A DNA stretch of 64,000 bases from contig JAIQFV010000008.1 of assembly GCA_020073085.1 (NCBI GenBank), forward strand, positions 124,001 through 188,000, given 5' to 3'. Under the pieces are notes generated by a model that saw only the letters and a program-made list of their open reading frames with translations, made no database searches and was not told where the DNA came from. Source of the stretch: Terriglobia bacterium. Lineage in GTDB: Bacteria; Acidobacteriota; Terriglobia; JAIQFV01. This document shows, piece after piece, positions 24,067-31,618 of the stretch; within the stretch, counting starts at the first letter, position 1; each line of letters begins with the position of its first letter. The position numbers were made by a program, and so were the translations under genes.

Positions 24067-24100
24067 CGCAGGCATGTCCGGCATGGCGGACATACCTGCG
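24067..24100. terminator. second hairpin of the convergent gap, related stem
   Basis: CGCAGGCATGTCCG, loop GCATGG, and CGGACATACCTGCG pair over 14 positions with one mismatch. The stem begins with the same GCAGGCATG as the hairpin at 23878. It lies 24 bases past the end of ssb, which runs in on the minus strand, so it could terminate ssb. Confidence 0.5.
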
Positions 24101-24123
24101 GCACCCCATTTTTTCCAATTCTT

Positions 24124-24576
24124 TCAAAACGGCACATCGTCATCACCGATGTCTGAGGCCGGGGCTGGCTCGGGAGCGGGTTCCGGCTCCCGCACGGCGG
24201 GAGCTCCACCGCCCGTCTCTGCTCCTGCACCCGCGCCCGGCGTGGCAGGGCTGAGCATCACCATGTTGTCGGCCCGGATTTCGGTGCGGGTATGCTTCTT
24301 CCCTTCCTGGTCGTCCCACGATTGAGTTTGGAGGCGACCTTCGATATAAACCAGCTTCCCCTTTACCAGGTACTTCTGGCAGATCTCCCCCAGCTTGCTC
24401 CAAGCGACGATGTTATGCCATTCGGTACGGCGCTGCTTCTCGCCGCTCTTATCGGTCCATTGCTCATCCGTGGCCAGCGAAAAACGCGTCACCTGGACCC
24501 CTCCCTGCGTGAACTTCGTTTCGGGATCTTTTCCCAAACGCCCCACCAGAATTACTTTGTTGACTGAATTCGCCAT
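24124..24576 (-). CDS. ssb: single-stranded DNA-binding protein
   Basis: 150 residues from ATG 24576, with GGAGG six bases upstream; the longer in-frame start at 24708 lacks SSB similarity. The OB fold occupies residues 1-108 with NKVILVGRLGKDPETKFTQ, EWHNIVAWSKLGEICQKYL and VYIEGRLQTQSWDDQEGKK. A Gly/Ala/Pro/Glu-rich linker follows, and the acidic tip DIGDDDVPF, which binds partner proteins, closes the protein. It coats single-stranded DNA during replication, recombination and repair. It sits downstream of cpoB on the same strand, across a 336-base gap. Confidence 0.96.
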   Translation of the reverse strand: MANSVNKVILVGRLGKDPETKFTQGGVQVTRFSLATDEQWTDKSGEKQRRTEWHNIVAWSKLGEICQKYLVKGKLVYIEGRLQTQSWDDQEGKKHTRTEIRADNMVMLSPATPGAGAGAETGGGAPAVREPEPAPEPAPASDIGDDDVPF

Positions 24577-24912
24577 GGTTGCCTCCGTGATGGATGGGTG
24601 CGGGCAAACTATGCCGCAATGCCCATCCGTCTGCAAGTTAAAATTTAATTTACATGTGTGCAGACCAAACCGCAGAGGCGCGGAGTTCGCAAAGAAGGCC
24701 AGGGGCAATAAGAGCTAGGGGTTTTGCATCCTTCGCGCCACTTGCGGTCAACGAGTTTCATAAGAAACCTGCGGATCCACACGATTACAACACACAAATC
24801 AGGAGCCGATGAGCATTAAACTGGGGGTTGGGGGTTTGCTGAATGCTTCGATCAACGCAAATTTTATCTGGGCTCATCGAAAGATTCAACACCTAATTTC
24901 CTAAAGGGTCAT
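24577..24912. other. spacer between ssb and cpoB
   Basis: 336 bases without a gene. It includes a repeat-like stretch at 24669-24698 (ACCGCAG..CGCGGAGTTCGC..AGAAGG) that resembles one between tolR and tolA at 30167. The rest shows nothing; no promoter for ssb could be assigned. Confidence 0.5.
24669..24698 (+). repeat. CGCGGAGTTCGC dispersed repeat, copy 1
   Basis: ACCGCAG, AGG, CGCGGAGTTCGC and AAAGAAGG in order. The minus strand of 30167-30198 reads ACCGCAG, TGAA, CGCGGAGTTCGC and GGAGGAAGG. Shared blocks are identical for ACCGCAG and CGCGGAGTTCGC. Both copies are in spacers between minus-strand genes. Confidence 0.5.
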
Positions 24913-25833
24913 TCATCGCCGCTTGGGTGGGGTGCGGCCTGTCGCCGCACCGCTCGTTCGCGCGCCCAGTTTTGAAAGCTCCTGAGCGGCCAGTTTGGCC
25001 TCCGGGCTGTTTGGATACCGGTTCACCAGCGTCCGGAATTCCTTGATAGCGGAGGTTTTTTGACCCAGTTTCTCCATCGCCAGGCCTTTCTTGTATATCG
25101 CCTGGGTCACCTTGGTCCCCTCTGCATACCGCTCGATGACCACATTAAAGGCCGAAATGGCGTCGTCATAGTTCTCCTGCATAAAGTGAATCTGCCCGAT
25201 ATAGAACTGGGCATTCCCGGCGAGGGGCGTCGTCCCATAGTATTTCAGATACTGCTGAAACTCTCCGAGGGCCATCTTGTAGCGTCCGCTGGTGTAATCA
25301 CTGAGCGCCGAGGCATAGATGGCGTCGGGAGAATCCGGAGGGGTGCCAGTGGCTGGCCCCGTGGGGGGAGCGGCGACCTGTCCCGAATCCCCGGGCGTAG
25401 GCGCCCCGGTTGGCGAAGGTGAAGCGATCTTCGAATCGATCGATTGGACGGTCGTCTTCAGCGCGGCCAGATCCGTCGCCAGCTTGGTCAGGCGAGCCTT
25501 TAACTCATCAAGACTTTCCTGGGTGATCTGGAGATTTCCCTTGAGAGAATCCACGTTGGCACTGACGGCGGCCTGCGTTTGCGCATTCGATTTCTTGATA
25601 TCATCGATCGAAGCGCTCAGGCGGGTCACCTGGTCGAGGATTTGCTCGGTCAGCTTCTGAAGGATGGCATTGCTCTTGGTCTGTCCATCCTGCAGGTCCC
25701 GGAGTTGCTGCTGCATCGCAGAAACCTGTTGCAGCAATTGCACAGTTTCCTTGTTGACAGCATACTGCGGCGGGGCCCAGAAAAACCCTGTCAACAAGAT
25801 TAAAACGGGAAAGAATATATTCTTGCGTTTCAA
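24913..25833 (-). CDS. cpoB: Tol-Pal associated protein CpoB/YbgF
   Basis: 306 residues from TTG 25833, which has GGGAGG five bases upstream. Signal peptide (IFFPVLILLTGFFWAPPQYA), then a coiled-coil region at about 25-130 (QLLQQVSAMQQQLRDLQD and similar heptads), a Pro/Thr-rich linker, and three TPR units from about residue 175. These carry the CpoB/YbgF phrases DAIYASALSDYTSGRYKMAL, NAQFYIGQIHFMQENYDDAI and AIYKKGLAMEKLGQKTSAI. In E. coli CpoB sits in the periplasm, binds TolA and couples outer membrane constriction to peptidoglycan synthesis. Gene order here (after pal) is the classical one, with a 435-base spacer. Confidence 0.92.
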   Translation of the reverse strand: MKRKNIFFPVLILLTGFFWAPPQYAVNKETVQLLQQVSAMQQQLRDLQDGQTKSNAILQKLTEQILDQVTRLSASIDDIKKSNAQTQAAVSANVDSLKGNLQITQESLDELKARLTKLATDLAALKTTVQSIDSKIASPSPTGAPTPGDSGQVAAPPTGPATGTPPDSPDAIYASALSDYTSGRYKMALGEFQQYLKYYGTTPLAGNAQFYIGQIHFMQENYDDAISAFNVVIERYAEGTKVTQAIYKKGLAMEKLGQKTSAIKEFRTLVNRYPNSPEAKLAAQELSKLGARTSGAATGRTPPKRR

Positions 25834-25922
25834 TTAAACCTCCCTTGGTGGCTCGCCAGAGATTCTCGGAATTAACATGGAGTTTCCGGCTCAATCGAAG
25901 GACTGTTTTTCAGGATCCTGAA

Positions 25923-25950
25923 GTCAGAGGCCAGAAGTCGGAAGTCGGAG
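25923..25950 (+). repeat. GTCRGAA heptad repeat, four units
   Basis: In-phase 7-mers GTCAGAG, GCCAGAA, GTCGGAA, GTCGGAG. Period 7 as in the TAGGTGA arrays but with a different unit and no inverted partner seen nearby. It is in the pal-cpoB spacer. Confidence 0.5.
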
Positions 25951-26015
25951 ATGCGATTGAGAACCCCAATTCAAGCTGCTTGCCTGCGAAAACGACACGC
26001 GGAAATGGATACACC

Positions 26016-26042
26016 GGCGGCCCTGCCCAGCGGGGCCGCCGG
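26016..26042. terminator. G+C-rich hairpin downstream of pal
   Basis: The arms GGCGGCCC and GGGCCGCC (the second with one unpaired base within CGGGGCCGCC) surround a short TGCCCAGC loop. No U-tract follows. It might attenuate transcription between pal and cpoB. Confidence 0.3.
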
Positions 26043-26268
26043 TGATCATACCATGCCTTGGACTCCGTCCACCCCGGATTGTGAGGCCTTCATTCGGGGC
26101 GACGGTGTCTTGGCCCATCGTTCCAATTCAGCTTCAAAGAACGTCTCACCTGGTCGGAGCGGTCCCACCAAGCGATGTTTCAGAGGATCCTTTGATCGGG
26201 TCAGTCGATTCAAAGGCGGCGCTCAACGCGCAGTGTCACCCGCGCCCCGGCGACCATCCGTCACTGTT

Positions 26269-27024
26269 CTAATGCTGATTCAACACAAACGAAGCATTGC
26301 GGTCCTGTTGCCAGCACCCTTCATCGGCACAGCTATGGGCTTTTTCCTTCCCATAACTGATGGTCCGGATACGGTCGGCCGCAACACCGGCCGCCACGAG
26401 CGCCGTCTTGACCGCATTGGCGCGGCGATCGCCCAGGGCCAGGTTGTATTCAATGGAGCCGCGCTCATCGCAATTCCCTTCAACCGAAAATCTCCAGGTG
26501 GGATGCGCCTTTAAGAATTCAGCATTATTTGACACGGCGGACTGCTGGTCAGCGCGAATGTCCGCCTTGTCATAGTCGAATAGAATCTTCTTCACGTTCC
26601 GGTCCCACAATTCTTCCGCCGTCGGGCCGGCGGGCGGCGGGGTCGGTGCCGGCGCTGGCTTTGTGCCGACGCCGAGCCGTGCCGTGTCAGTGGCTGTCCC
26701 GCCGGGGCCTTTCGCGGTGATGGTATAAGTCGTCGAGGAACTGGGGGAGACCGTTTGAGATCCCTCAAGATTGACTTTGCCGACGCCGGGTTCGATAGAA
26801 ACATCAGTGGCGTTGGTTGTGTTCCAGCTCAGCGTAGACGACTGCCCTTCCGTAATCGTCGACGGATCGACACTTATCTTCGCCGTGGGGGCGGCCGGGG
26901 CAGGCGGGGGCGGGGGCGGCGGCGGCGCAACCTTCGGTTTCTTCTTGCAGCCACCGGCAGCGATCATCAGGCTCAACACAAATGCGATCACAATCAACCA
27001 TTTCAATTTTCGATCCAGTCGCAT
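26269..27024 (-). CDS. pal: peptidoglycan-associated lipoprotein Pal with extra Ig-like domain
   Basis: 251 residues. Signal sequence with lipobox LMIAAGGC (Cys near residue 26), a Pro-rich spacer, then an Ig/PKD-like domain at about 46-122 (ISVDPSTITEGQSSTLSWN). The OmpA C-terminal domain is at about 140-250, with ILFDYDKADIR, VEGNCDERGSIEYNLALGDR and ISYGKEKAHSCADEGCWQQ. The latter domain binds diaminopimelate-containing peptidoglycan. Most Pal proteins are about 170 residues; the extra Ig-like domain between anchor and OmpA domain explains the length. The Cys pair CADEGC is typical of Pal. It ends 244 codons after a start with GGAGG-like upstream sequence (GGGAGG AAAGTC). Confidence 0.93.
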   Translation of the reverse strand: MRLDRKLKWLIVIAFVLSLMIAAGGCKKKPKVAPPPPPPPPAPAAPTAKISVDPSTITEGQSSTLSWNTTNATDVSIEPGVGKVNLEGSQTVSPSSSTTYTITAKGPGGTATDTARLGVGTKPAPAPTPPPAGPTAEELWDRNVKKILFDYDKADIRADQQSAVSNNAEFLKAHPTWRFSVEGNCDERGSIEYNLALGDRRANAVKTALVAAGVAADRIRTISYGKEKAHSCADEGCWQQDRNASFVLNQH

Positions 27025-27096
27025 GACTTTCCTCCCTTTGAATGAAGTCCTCAGACTCTTAGCAAACCACTTGATGATGGCGTGACAGCCTTGACG

Positions 27097-27537
27097 CTAA
27101 CTCCAATGAAAATCCTTGAGAAACGGGTTAAGAAACTGAACCCCTTCCAACGATCGTCCTGATGGGAAGTTCTCGCTGAAGACCACCGGGATCTCGCTCA
27201 GCTTGGCCGTGGCCCAGATCTGTGCGTCCCAGAGCTTCATTTTATGTTCCACCACGCCCCGGGCGGCCTCTCGCACCATGGGGGGGGTGACTCCCACGAC
27301 CCGCCATGAATTGAGTAACGATTGAATGCGCCGCAAGGCTTCCCGGGGAGAGAGCGGTCGAGAGATCTTACGCGTGACCGCGACAAAAAACTCGTCGAGG
27401 ACCTGAGAACTAATCACTCCCGTGCGGGCCCGAACCAGCTCGTCGGCCAACGCCAACGCCTTCCGCTGTTTTTCCGGTGACGCGGCATCGTACAGGCTGA
27501 CCAGAATATCGGTGTCAACAAAGGCTTCCACGTTCAT
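27097..27537 (-). CDS. PIN-domain endoribonuclease, VapC-like toxin
   Basis: 146 residues from ATG 27537; the longer start at 27561 gives eight non-conserved residues. PIN-fold acidic residues are in place: VDTDILVSLYD at the N-terminus, LDEFFVAVTRK in the middle and LWDAQIWATA near the end, followed by VFSENF. VapC enzymes cut RNA (often tRNA) and are held in check by a partner encoded just upstream. Here that is the small gene at 27515, whose end overlaps this start by 23 bases. The pair sits between tolB and pal, 72 bases from pal, and is an insertion in an otherwise standard tol-pal order. Confidence 0.85.
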   Translation of the reverse strand: MNVEAFVDTDILVSLYDAASPEKQRKALALADELVRARTGVISSQVLDEFFVAVTRKISRPLSPREALRRIQSLLNSWRVVGVTPPMVREAARGVVEHKMKLWDAQIWATAKLSEIPVVFSENFPSGRSLEGVQFLNPFLKDFHWS

Positions 27538-27784
27538 GGATCTCGTCCCGGCGCCAGGCACGTCTGTGCGGAGCAGATTTCAACCGGGCCCGCCTCTTGA
27601 TGAAGGACAGTTCGTGTTTCCAAATATCAAGGTTTTGAACCGAGTGGACCCCGACGGTAAACAAACGGTCCAACCCCTGGCGGATGATGCTCGCCTCAGT
27701 AGTTCTTAATTCACGGGCAATTTTTTTTAATCGATGATCTTGTTCCGGGGCAATGTAAATCTGTTTTCGAATCATCCGTGCCAT
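27515..27784 (-). CDS. ribbon-helix-helix antitoxin partner of the PIN toxin
   Basis: 89 residues. The N-terminal 50 residues fit a ribbon-helix-helix DNA-binding domain: strand RKQIYIAPEQDHRLKKIARE then helix-turn-helix-like RTTEASIIRQGLDRLF. The C-terminal 40 residues are basic and probably wrap the toxin (SFIKRRARLKSAPHRRAWRR). It overlaps the toxin start by 23 bases, and lies 112 bases after tolB. Such antitoxins normally repress their own promoter, so a promoter may lie in 27785-27896; none was recognised. Confidence 0.78.
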   Translation of the reverse strand: MARMIRKQIYIAPEQDHRLKKIARELRTTEASIIRQGLDRLFTVGVHSVQNLDIWKHELSFIKRRARLKSAPHRRAWRRDEIHERGSLC

Positions 27785-27896
27785 CGAGGAGTCTACCGTG
27801 TGTCCAGCCGGTTCCTATACATCACAATATACATCGCTCGTCCGGCTGCGTCAATCAGGTAGATGAAAGGTCGGAATGCGGGGTTGCACCCGCCGT

Positions 27897-29255
27897 TCAA
27901 TTCGACCAGTTGGGATTGGTGCTTTCCCCCTGCGTAGTGATCTGTTTTACGTTCTTTCCATTGGCCAGCATGCTGTACAACTGGTAAGTCCCTGTGCGGT
28001 TGGAGGAAAAGACGATATGCTTGCTGTCGGGCGCCCAGGAGGGGTTCTCGTTTTGCCCCTGGTCCTGCGTCAACTGGATCCAGCGGCGGGTCGCGACCTC
28101 GATGATGTAGATATCGAAGGTTCCGCCCTCGCCTTTCCGTTTCCACATGAAGGCAATGAATTGTCCATCGGGGGACCAGGACGGAGCATCCACCCAACCG
28201 CCTTCATCGATCAGGCGGGTGACATTGGAGCCGTCGGCATCCATCACATACAATTGGGCGATGCCGCTCCGGTCAGAGATAAAGGCGATCTGGCCGCCGG
28301 TTTTGGGATTCCAGGTCGGCGAATTGTTCCCGAAGTGGGCTGAATAGGTCAACCGCTTGAGGTTCATGCCGTGCGAGTCGCCCACGTAAATTTCGGGATA
28401 CCCGCTCATGCTGGAGCAGAAGGCGATCTTCTCGCCATCCGGCGACCAGGCGGGAGTCGTCGTGAGCCCGCGGTAATGAGCGAAACTCAGCAGAGCATTC
28501 GTGTCCAGAGAAAAGACGTCGATATCGGGATTGCCCTGACGATACGTGGTGAAGGCAATCCGGGTGTTGTCGGGGGACCAGCGCGGAGTCAAACTGATCG
28601 AGTTGAACACGCGCATGGGATGAGGGTTGTACCCGTCATAGTCGCAGATGTAAATCTCCTTGTTGCCTCTCCCCCGGCCCGCGCGATGCGCAAAGGCGAT
28701 GCGGGTCGAAGCGATGCCCCGGGTCCCGCCGCTGAGCCGGAGCACGATTTCATCCGCAAACTGATGCGCCATGGAGCGGGCATTCAGTTCATTGGGCTCC
28801 CCGCGATAGCGCCGGCCGATGATGGACGGGGCGTTGGCATTTTTCAGGTCATAGAGACGGGCTTCCACCGTCAGCTGTCCTGCTTCCATTTGAATATTCC
28901 CAAACGCCAGGATATCGGCGCTGACGGGGGGATTCGTCCAATCCGGGAGGTTCAGTTCGGCGACTGTCCCCGGCTGGCGGGATGGAATGAAACTCTTGCT
29001 GACAAGATCGAAAAGGCCGGCACTGTCAACGTCATTAAACAACACCGTGTTAAAAACCGACGCCAGCTTCTGGGTCTGCTCGTCGACGCCTTTGGTCTGA
29101 AAATCCGCGATCGCCACGCGGAACTTGGGAACACCCTTCGTGATATCGATGGACAGGGCTCCTTCCTGTGGCCGAAGAACCCGCAGCCCGAAGGGCACGC
29201 CCAGGAAAAGCACCGTGAAAAAACCGGCCAGCCAAAACATCAAGGATCGTTTCAT
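27897..29255 (-). CDS. tolB: Tol-Pal translocation protein TolB
   Basis: 452 residues. Signal peptide (LMFWLAGFFTVLFLGVPFG), N-terminal TolB domain at about 38-175 (FRVAIADFQTKGVDEQTQK; DLVSKSFIPSRQPG), then a six-bladed propeller of PD40/WD40-like repeats from about 200 (TPRWSPDNTRIAFTTYRQG; PAWSPDGEKIAFCSSMSG; APSWSPDGQFIAFMW; PSWAPDSKHIVFSSNRTG). TolB is periplasmic and shuttles between Pal and TolA. GGGGA lies eight bases before the ATG. It is followed not by pal but by the toxin-antitoxin pair. Confidence 0.95.
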   Translation of the reverse strand: MKRSLMFWLAGFFTVLFLGVPFGLRVLRPQEGALSIDITKGVPKFRVAIADFQTKGVDEQTQKLASVFNTVLFNDVDSAGLFDLVSKSFIPSRQPGTVAELNLPDWTNPPVSADILAFGNIQMEAGQLTVEARLYDLKNANAPSIIGRRYRGEPNELNARSMAHQFADEIVLRLSGGTRGIASTRIAFAHRAGRGRGNKEIYICDYDGYNPHPMRVFNSISLTPRWSPDNTRIAFTTYRQGNPDIDVFSLDTNALLSFAHYRGLTTTPAWSPDGEKIAFCSSMSGYPEIYVGDSHGMNLKRLTYSAHFGNNSPTWNPKTGGQIAFISDRSGIAQLYVMDADGSNVTRLIDEGGWVDAPSWSPDGQFIAFMWKRKGEGGTFDIYIIEVATRRWIQLTQDQGQNENPSWAPDSKHIVFSSNRTGTYQLYSMLANGKNVKQITTQGESTNPNWSN

Positions 29256-29272
29256 TGGTTAAGTCCCCATGG

Positions 29273-30103
29273 TCATCTTCGAAAATCAAAAAAACACTCC
29301 ACGTTCACGCGGCTTCCCGGAAAATCACCGGGCAGCGGCGGCATCGGGCTGGAGGCCTGAATGGAACGGACGGCCATCCCGTCAAAAGACGAAATCCCGC
29401 TGGATGACCGCAGGACAATGCTGCTCACCGACCCGTCCTTTTCGATCGTGAAGGAGACAAACACGCGAGGCGCTTCCCGCAGCTGCGCACCCACCATCTG
29501 CTCCTGAAAATTGGAACTGATCTTTTGAACGATCGCCCGCGCATACCACGCATAGCGCTCTCCGAAGCCGCCTTCAAACCCCACCCCGCCGCCCGCTCGT
29601 CCACCGGCCCGGAACTCCCCATACGAAAAATTCGGCTGGCCGCCACGCCCATAGGGGACCGCATTGTCCGGCTGCTGCAGGTTTTGCCGGCGCTGAGCCT
29701 CGCGACGGCGCCGTTCCAGGTTCTTCAGTTCTTCGAGGGCCAAGGCCTTGGTATCATCCACGGGCGCAGGCTTCGGTTTCTTGAAGTCCTTGATCGCTTC
29801 CGGGGGGGGTTGGTACAGCCCTTCGTTCTCGCTTGCCACCTTGCTTTCCGTGGGCTGCTCCGGCGCTGGCAGTTTCAGACCGGGTAACTCCCGGATGGCC
29901 CGAACGTTGATGGAGTCTCCAATCCCGCCCGCTCCCCCAAACAAGATGTACTTATTGGGAAGGAATCTGGAAAGAAGGGGTCCGCCTATGATGGCCAGAG
30001 AGAAAAAGAAGACATGCAGGATCAGGGAAAAGACAAAAGTCCTCTTGATACTGTCTTCCGCGACCGCTGAGAAATAATCGTAAAGCTCGAAGTCTTCGTA
30101 CAT
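29273..30103 (-). CDS. TonB-family energy transducer (TolA/TonB role)
   Basis: 276 residues from ATG 30103; a TTG six bases upstream (30109) is the alternative. Helix at about 25-47 (VFSLILHVFFFSLAIIGGPLL). The periplasmic part has Pro/Lys-rich PKPAPVDD, a short charged helix LEELKNLERRRREAQRRQNL, Gly-rich GRGGQPNFSYGEFRAGGRAGG, and a C-terminal TonB domain at about 190-275 (ISSNFQEQMVGAQLREAPRVF, then FTIEKDGSVSSIVLRSSSG). Its place between tolR and tolB suggests it does the TolA job, though the long TolA helix is missing and the C-terminal domain is TonB-like. The upstream 96-base spacer carries a dispersed repeat. Confidence 0.85.
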   Translation of the reverse strand: MYEDFELYDYFSAVAEDSIKRTFVFSLILHVFFFSLAIIGGPLLSRFLPNKYILFGGAGGIGDSINVRAIRELPGLKLPAPEQPTESKVASENEGLYQPPPEAIKDFKKPKPAPVDDTKALALEELKNLERRRREAQRRQNLQQPDNAVPYGRGGQPNFSYGEFRAGGRAGGGVGFEGGFGERYAWYARAIVQKISSNFQEQMVGAQLREAPRVFVSFTIEKDGSVSSIVLRSSSGISSFDGMAVRSIQASSPMPPLPGDFPGSRVNVECFFDFRR

Positions 30104-30166
30104 CGTCAACTTAGATGTAGGGATTCAAGATTGAGTTCACCGACGAGGACGCCGAGAACGCAATTC

Positions 30167-30198
30167 CCTTCCTCCGCGAACTCCGCGTTCACTGCGGT
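30167..30198 (-). repeat. CGCGGAGTTCGC dispersed repeat, copy 2
   Basis: Minus strand reads ACCGCAG, TGAA, CGCGGAGTTCGC, GGAGGAAGG. It fills a third of the spacer between the tolR stop (30200) and the tonB/tolA-like start. It is the partner of the copy at 24669. Confidence 0.5.
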
Positions 30199-30199
30199 G

Positions 30200-30625
30200 T
30201 CACTTACCTGGAGTTTTATCATACGGTTGCGTGACCAATTGGGCATCGTCGAAACCGGCTTGCTTCAAAGCGTCAAGTACGGTGGCCAGCGTCCCATACG
30301 TAACCGACTCATCGATACGGAGATAAATGGGCTGCGAAGTCAGTCCGAAAGTGCGCCGTTTGACCTCGTTCCCCAATTGGTCGAACTTCACCGGATCGTT
30401 CCCCACGTACAAGACTTGCTTCTTGGCAATGGTCACCACCACCAACTGCTCGGTGGATTCCTTGGCGGCCTTGGTCTTCGGTAAATTAACTTCGATCGAC
30501 GACTGTAGGACGGGCGCGGTGATCATGAAAATGATGAGCAAGACCAAAACCACATCCACCAAGGGCGTGATGTTGATCTCCGACAACGATGTCTCGACTG
30601 TTCCTCGCGGGGTGCTGATGGCCAT
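30200..30625 (-). CDS. tolR: biopolymer transport protein ExbD/TolR
   Basis: 141 residues. One N-terminal helix with the essential Asp of the family (INITPLVDVVLVLLIIFMIT), then the periplasmic ExbD/TolR domain (LQSSIEVNLPKTKAAKE, PIYLRIDESVTYGTLATVLDAL). TolR forms with TolQ the proton channel that energises TolA/TonB. The gene is 60 bases downstream of tolQ. ExbD and TolR cannot be separated by sequence here; the tolB-pal context argues for TolR. Confidence 0.93.
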   Translation of the reverse strand: MAISTPRGTVETSLSEINITPLVDVVLVLLIIFMITAPVLQSSIEVNLPKTKAAKESTEQLVVVTIAKKQVLYVGNDPVKFDQLGNEVKRRTFGLTSQPIYLRIDESVTYGTLATVLDALKQAGFDDAQLVTQPYDKTPGK

Positions 30626-30685
30626 GGGCTTTTACTCCATTGAAGAAACCCTGGAATCACGTTGGACGACGCCGACCGTCCGCCA

Positions 30686-31420
30686 TTAGAAGAAGTTCCG
30701 TTCCGTGAGATTCAAAAACTCCAAGGAGAAATCATCCATCGAGGCCGCAAAATCCTTGAGCTGGTGAAGAAAATGATTGTAGAAAATGACCGCGGGGATA
30801 GCGGCAAACAGGCCCGCCGCGGTCGTGATCAGGGCCTCGGAGATGCCGGGGGCCACCGCTTTCAGGCTGGCGCTTCCCGAACTCCCCAGCCCCTCAAAAG
30901 CATCAATGATCCCCCAGACCGTGCCGAAAAGACCGATAAACGGGGTGACCGTCCCCGTCGTTGCCAGCCAATTGAGTTTCTTCTCCAATTTCGACAGCTC
31001 AGCCGAGGAACCGCGCAGCAACGCGCGCCGCACGGACTCAATGCTCTTGAGCATCGGCATTCGGACGGTCGTCTGTCCCGTGCCCGGGTTGCTCGCCGTC
31101 AGCGCCATCTGACTCTGCAACTCCTGATAGCCGGACAGGAACACTTCCGTCAGCGGCGCCCCCCGCAAGGGCTCACAGCCGGCGCTGATTTCCGAGAGCT
31201 TCTGGCTCCGCCGGAATAACCGCAAGAATTGAGAGCTCCTGAACCGGGCATGCTTGAAGACCACAAATTTCTTCAGGATGATGGCCCACGAGAGCAATGA
31301 GAAAAAGACCAGAATCCCCAGGACGACCTTGGCGACTATCCCGGACTGAACTACCAGATTGACGAGTTTGTCGGAAGGAAAAACGATGGCGAACGGTGTC
31401 AACAGGGCAAAATGGCTCAA
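30686..31420 (-). CDS. tolQ: proton channel protein ExbB/TolQ
   Basis: 244 residues starting at TTG 31420 with GGAGGA four bases upstream. Three helices: about 24-45 (VVLGILVFFSLLSWAIILKKF), about 145-165 (LNWLATTGTVTPFIGLFGTVWGI) and about 185-205 (GISEALITTAAGLFAAIPAVIFY), the last two being the MotA/TolQ/ExbB signature. It is the first gene of the tol cluster. A plausible promoter is at 31489-31517 on the minus strand. It supplies proton motive force to the Tol-Pal system for outer membrane constriction. Confidence 0.93.
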   Translation of the reverse strand: MSHFALLTPFAIVFPSDKLVNLVVQSGIVAKVVLGILVFFSLLSWAIILKKFVVFKHARFRSSQFLRLFRRSQKLSEISAGCEPLRGAPLTEVFLSGYQELQSQMALTASNPGTGQTTVRMPMLKSIESVRRALLRGSSAELSKLEKKLNWLATTGTVTPFIGLFGTVWGIIDAFEGLGSSGSASLKAVAPGISEALITTAAGLFAAIPAVIFYNHFLHQLKDFAASMDDFSLEFLNLTERNFF

Positions 31421-31488
31421 CGGTCCTCCTCAGCGACGTGCGGTGACGCCACATCAATAGTTTAAAATCAATAACAAACTGAAAAGTT

Positions 31489-31517
31489 AGTATAACGAGG
31501 TCAGGGAGTGAACGCAA
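31489..31517 (-). promoter_or_regulatory. candidate sigma-70 promoter of the tol operon
   Basis: On the minus strand TTGCGT (31512-31517) and TATACT (31489-31494) are separated by 17 bases. Transcription would start near 31482, about 60 bases before the tolQ start. The -35 box is weak (three of six). Confidence 0.4.
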
Positions 31518-31618
31518 TCCTGGAATTCGACCGGGTCTGGTTTCAAGGTCGCAAAGGCCGTTGCCGGCGAGGTGAACTCATACCTTAAAGATTTGTGATT
31601 ATGATAGACTTTGACACC

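Larger units (their letters stand above)
25834..26268. other. spacer between cpoB and pal
   Basis: 435 bases within the tol-pal gene order but without a credible gene. It contains a short 7-nt-periodic stretch (25923-25950). GGCGGCCCTGCCCAGCGGGGCCGCCGG near 26016-26042 can fold into a G+C-rich hairpin that may end pal transcription. No promoter was recognised. Confidence 0.45.
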
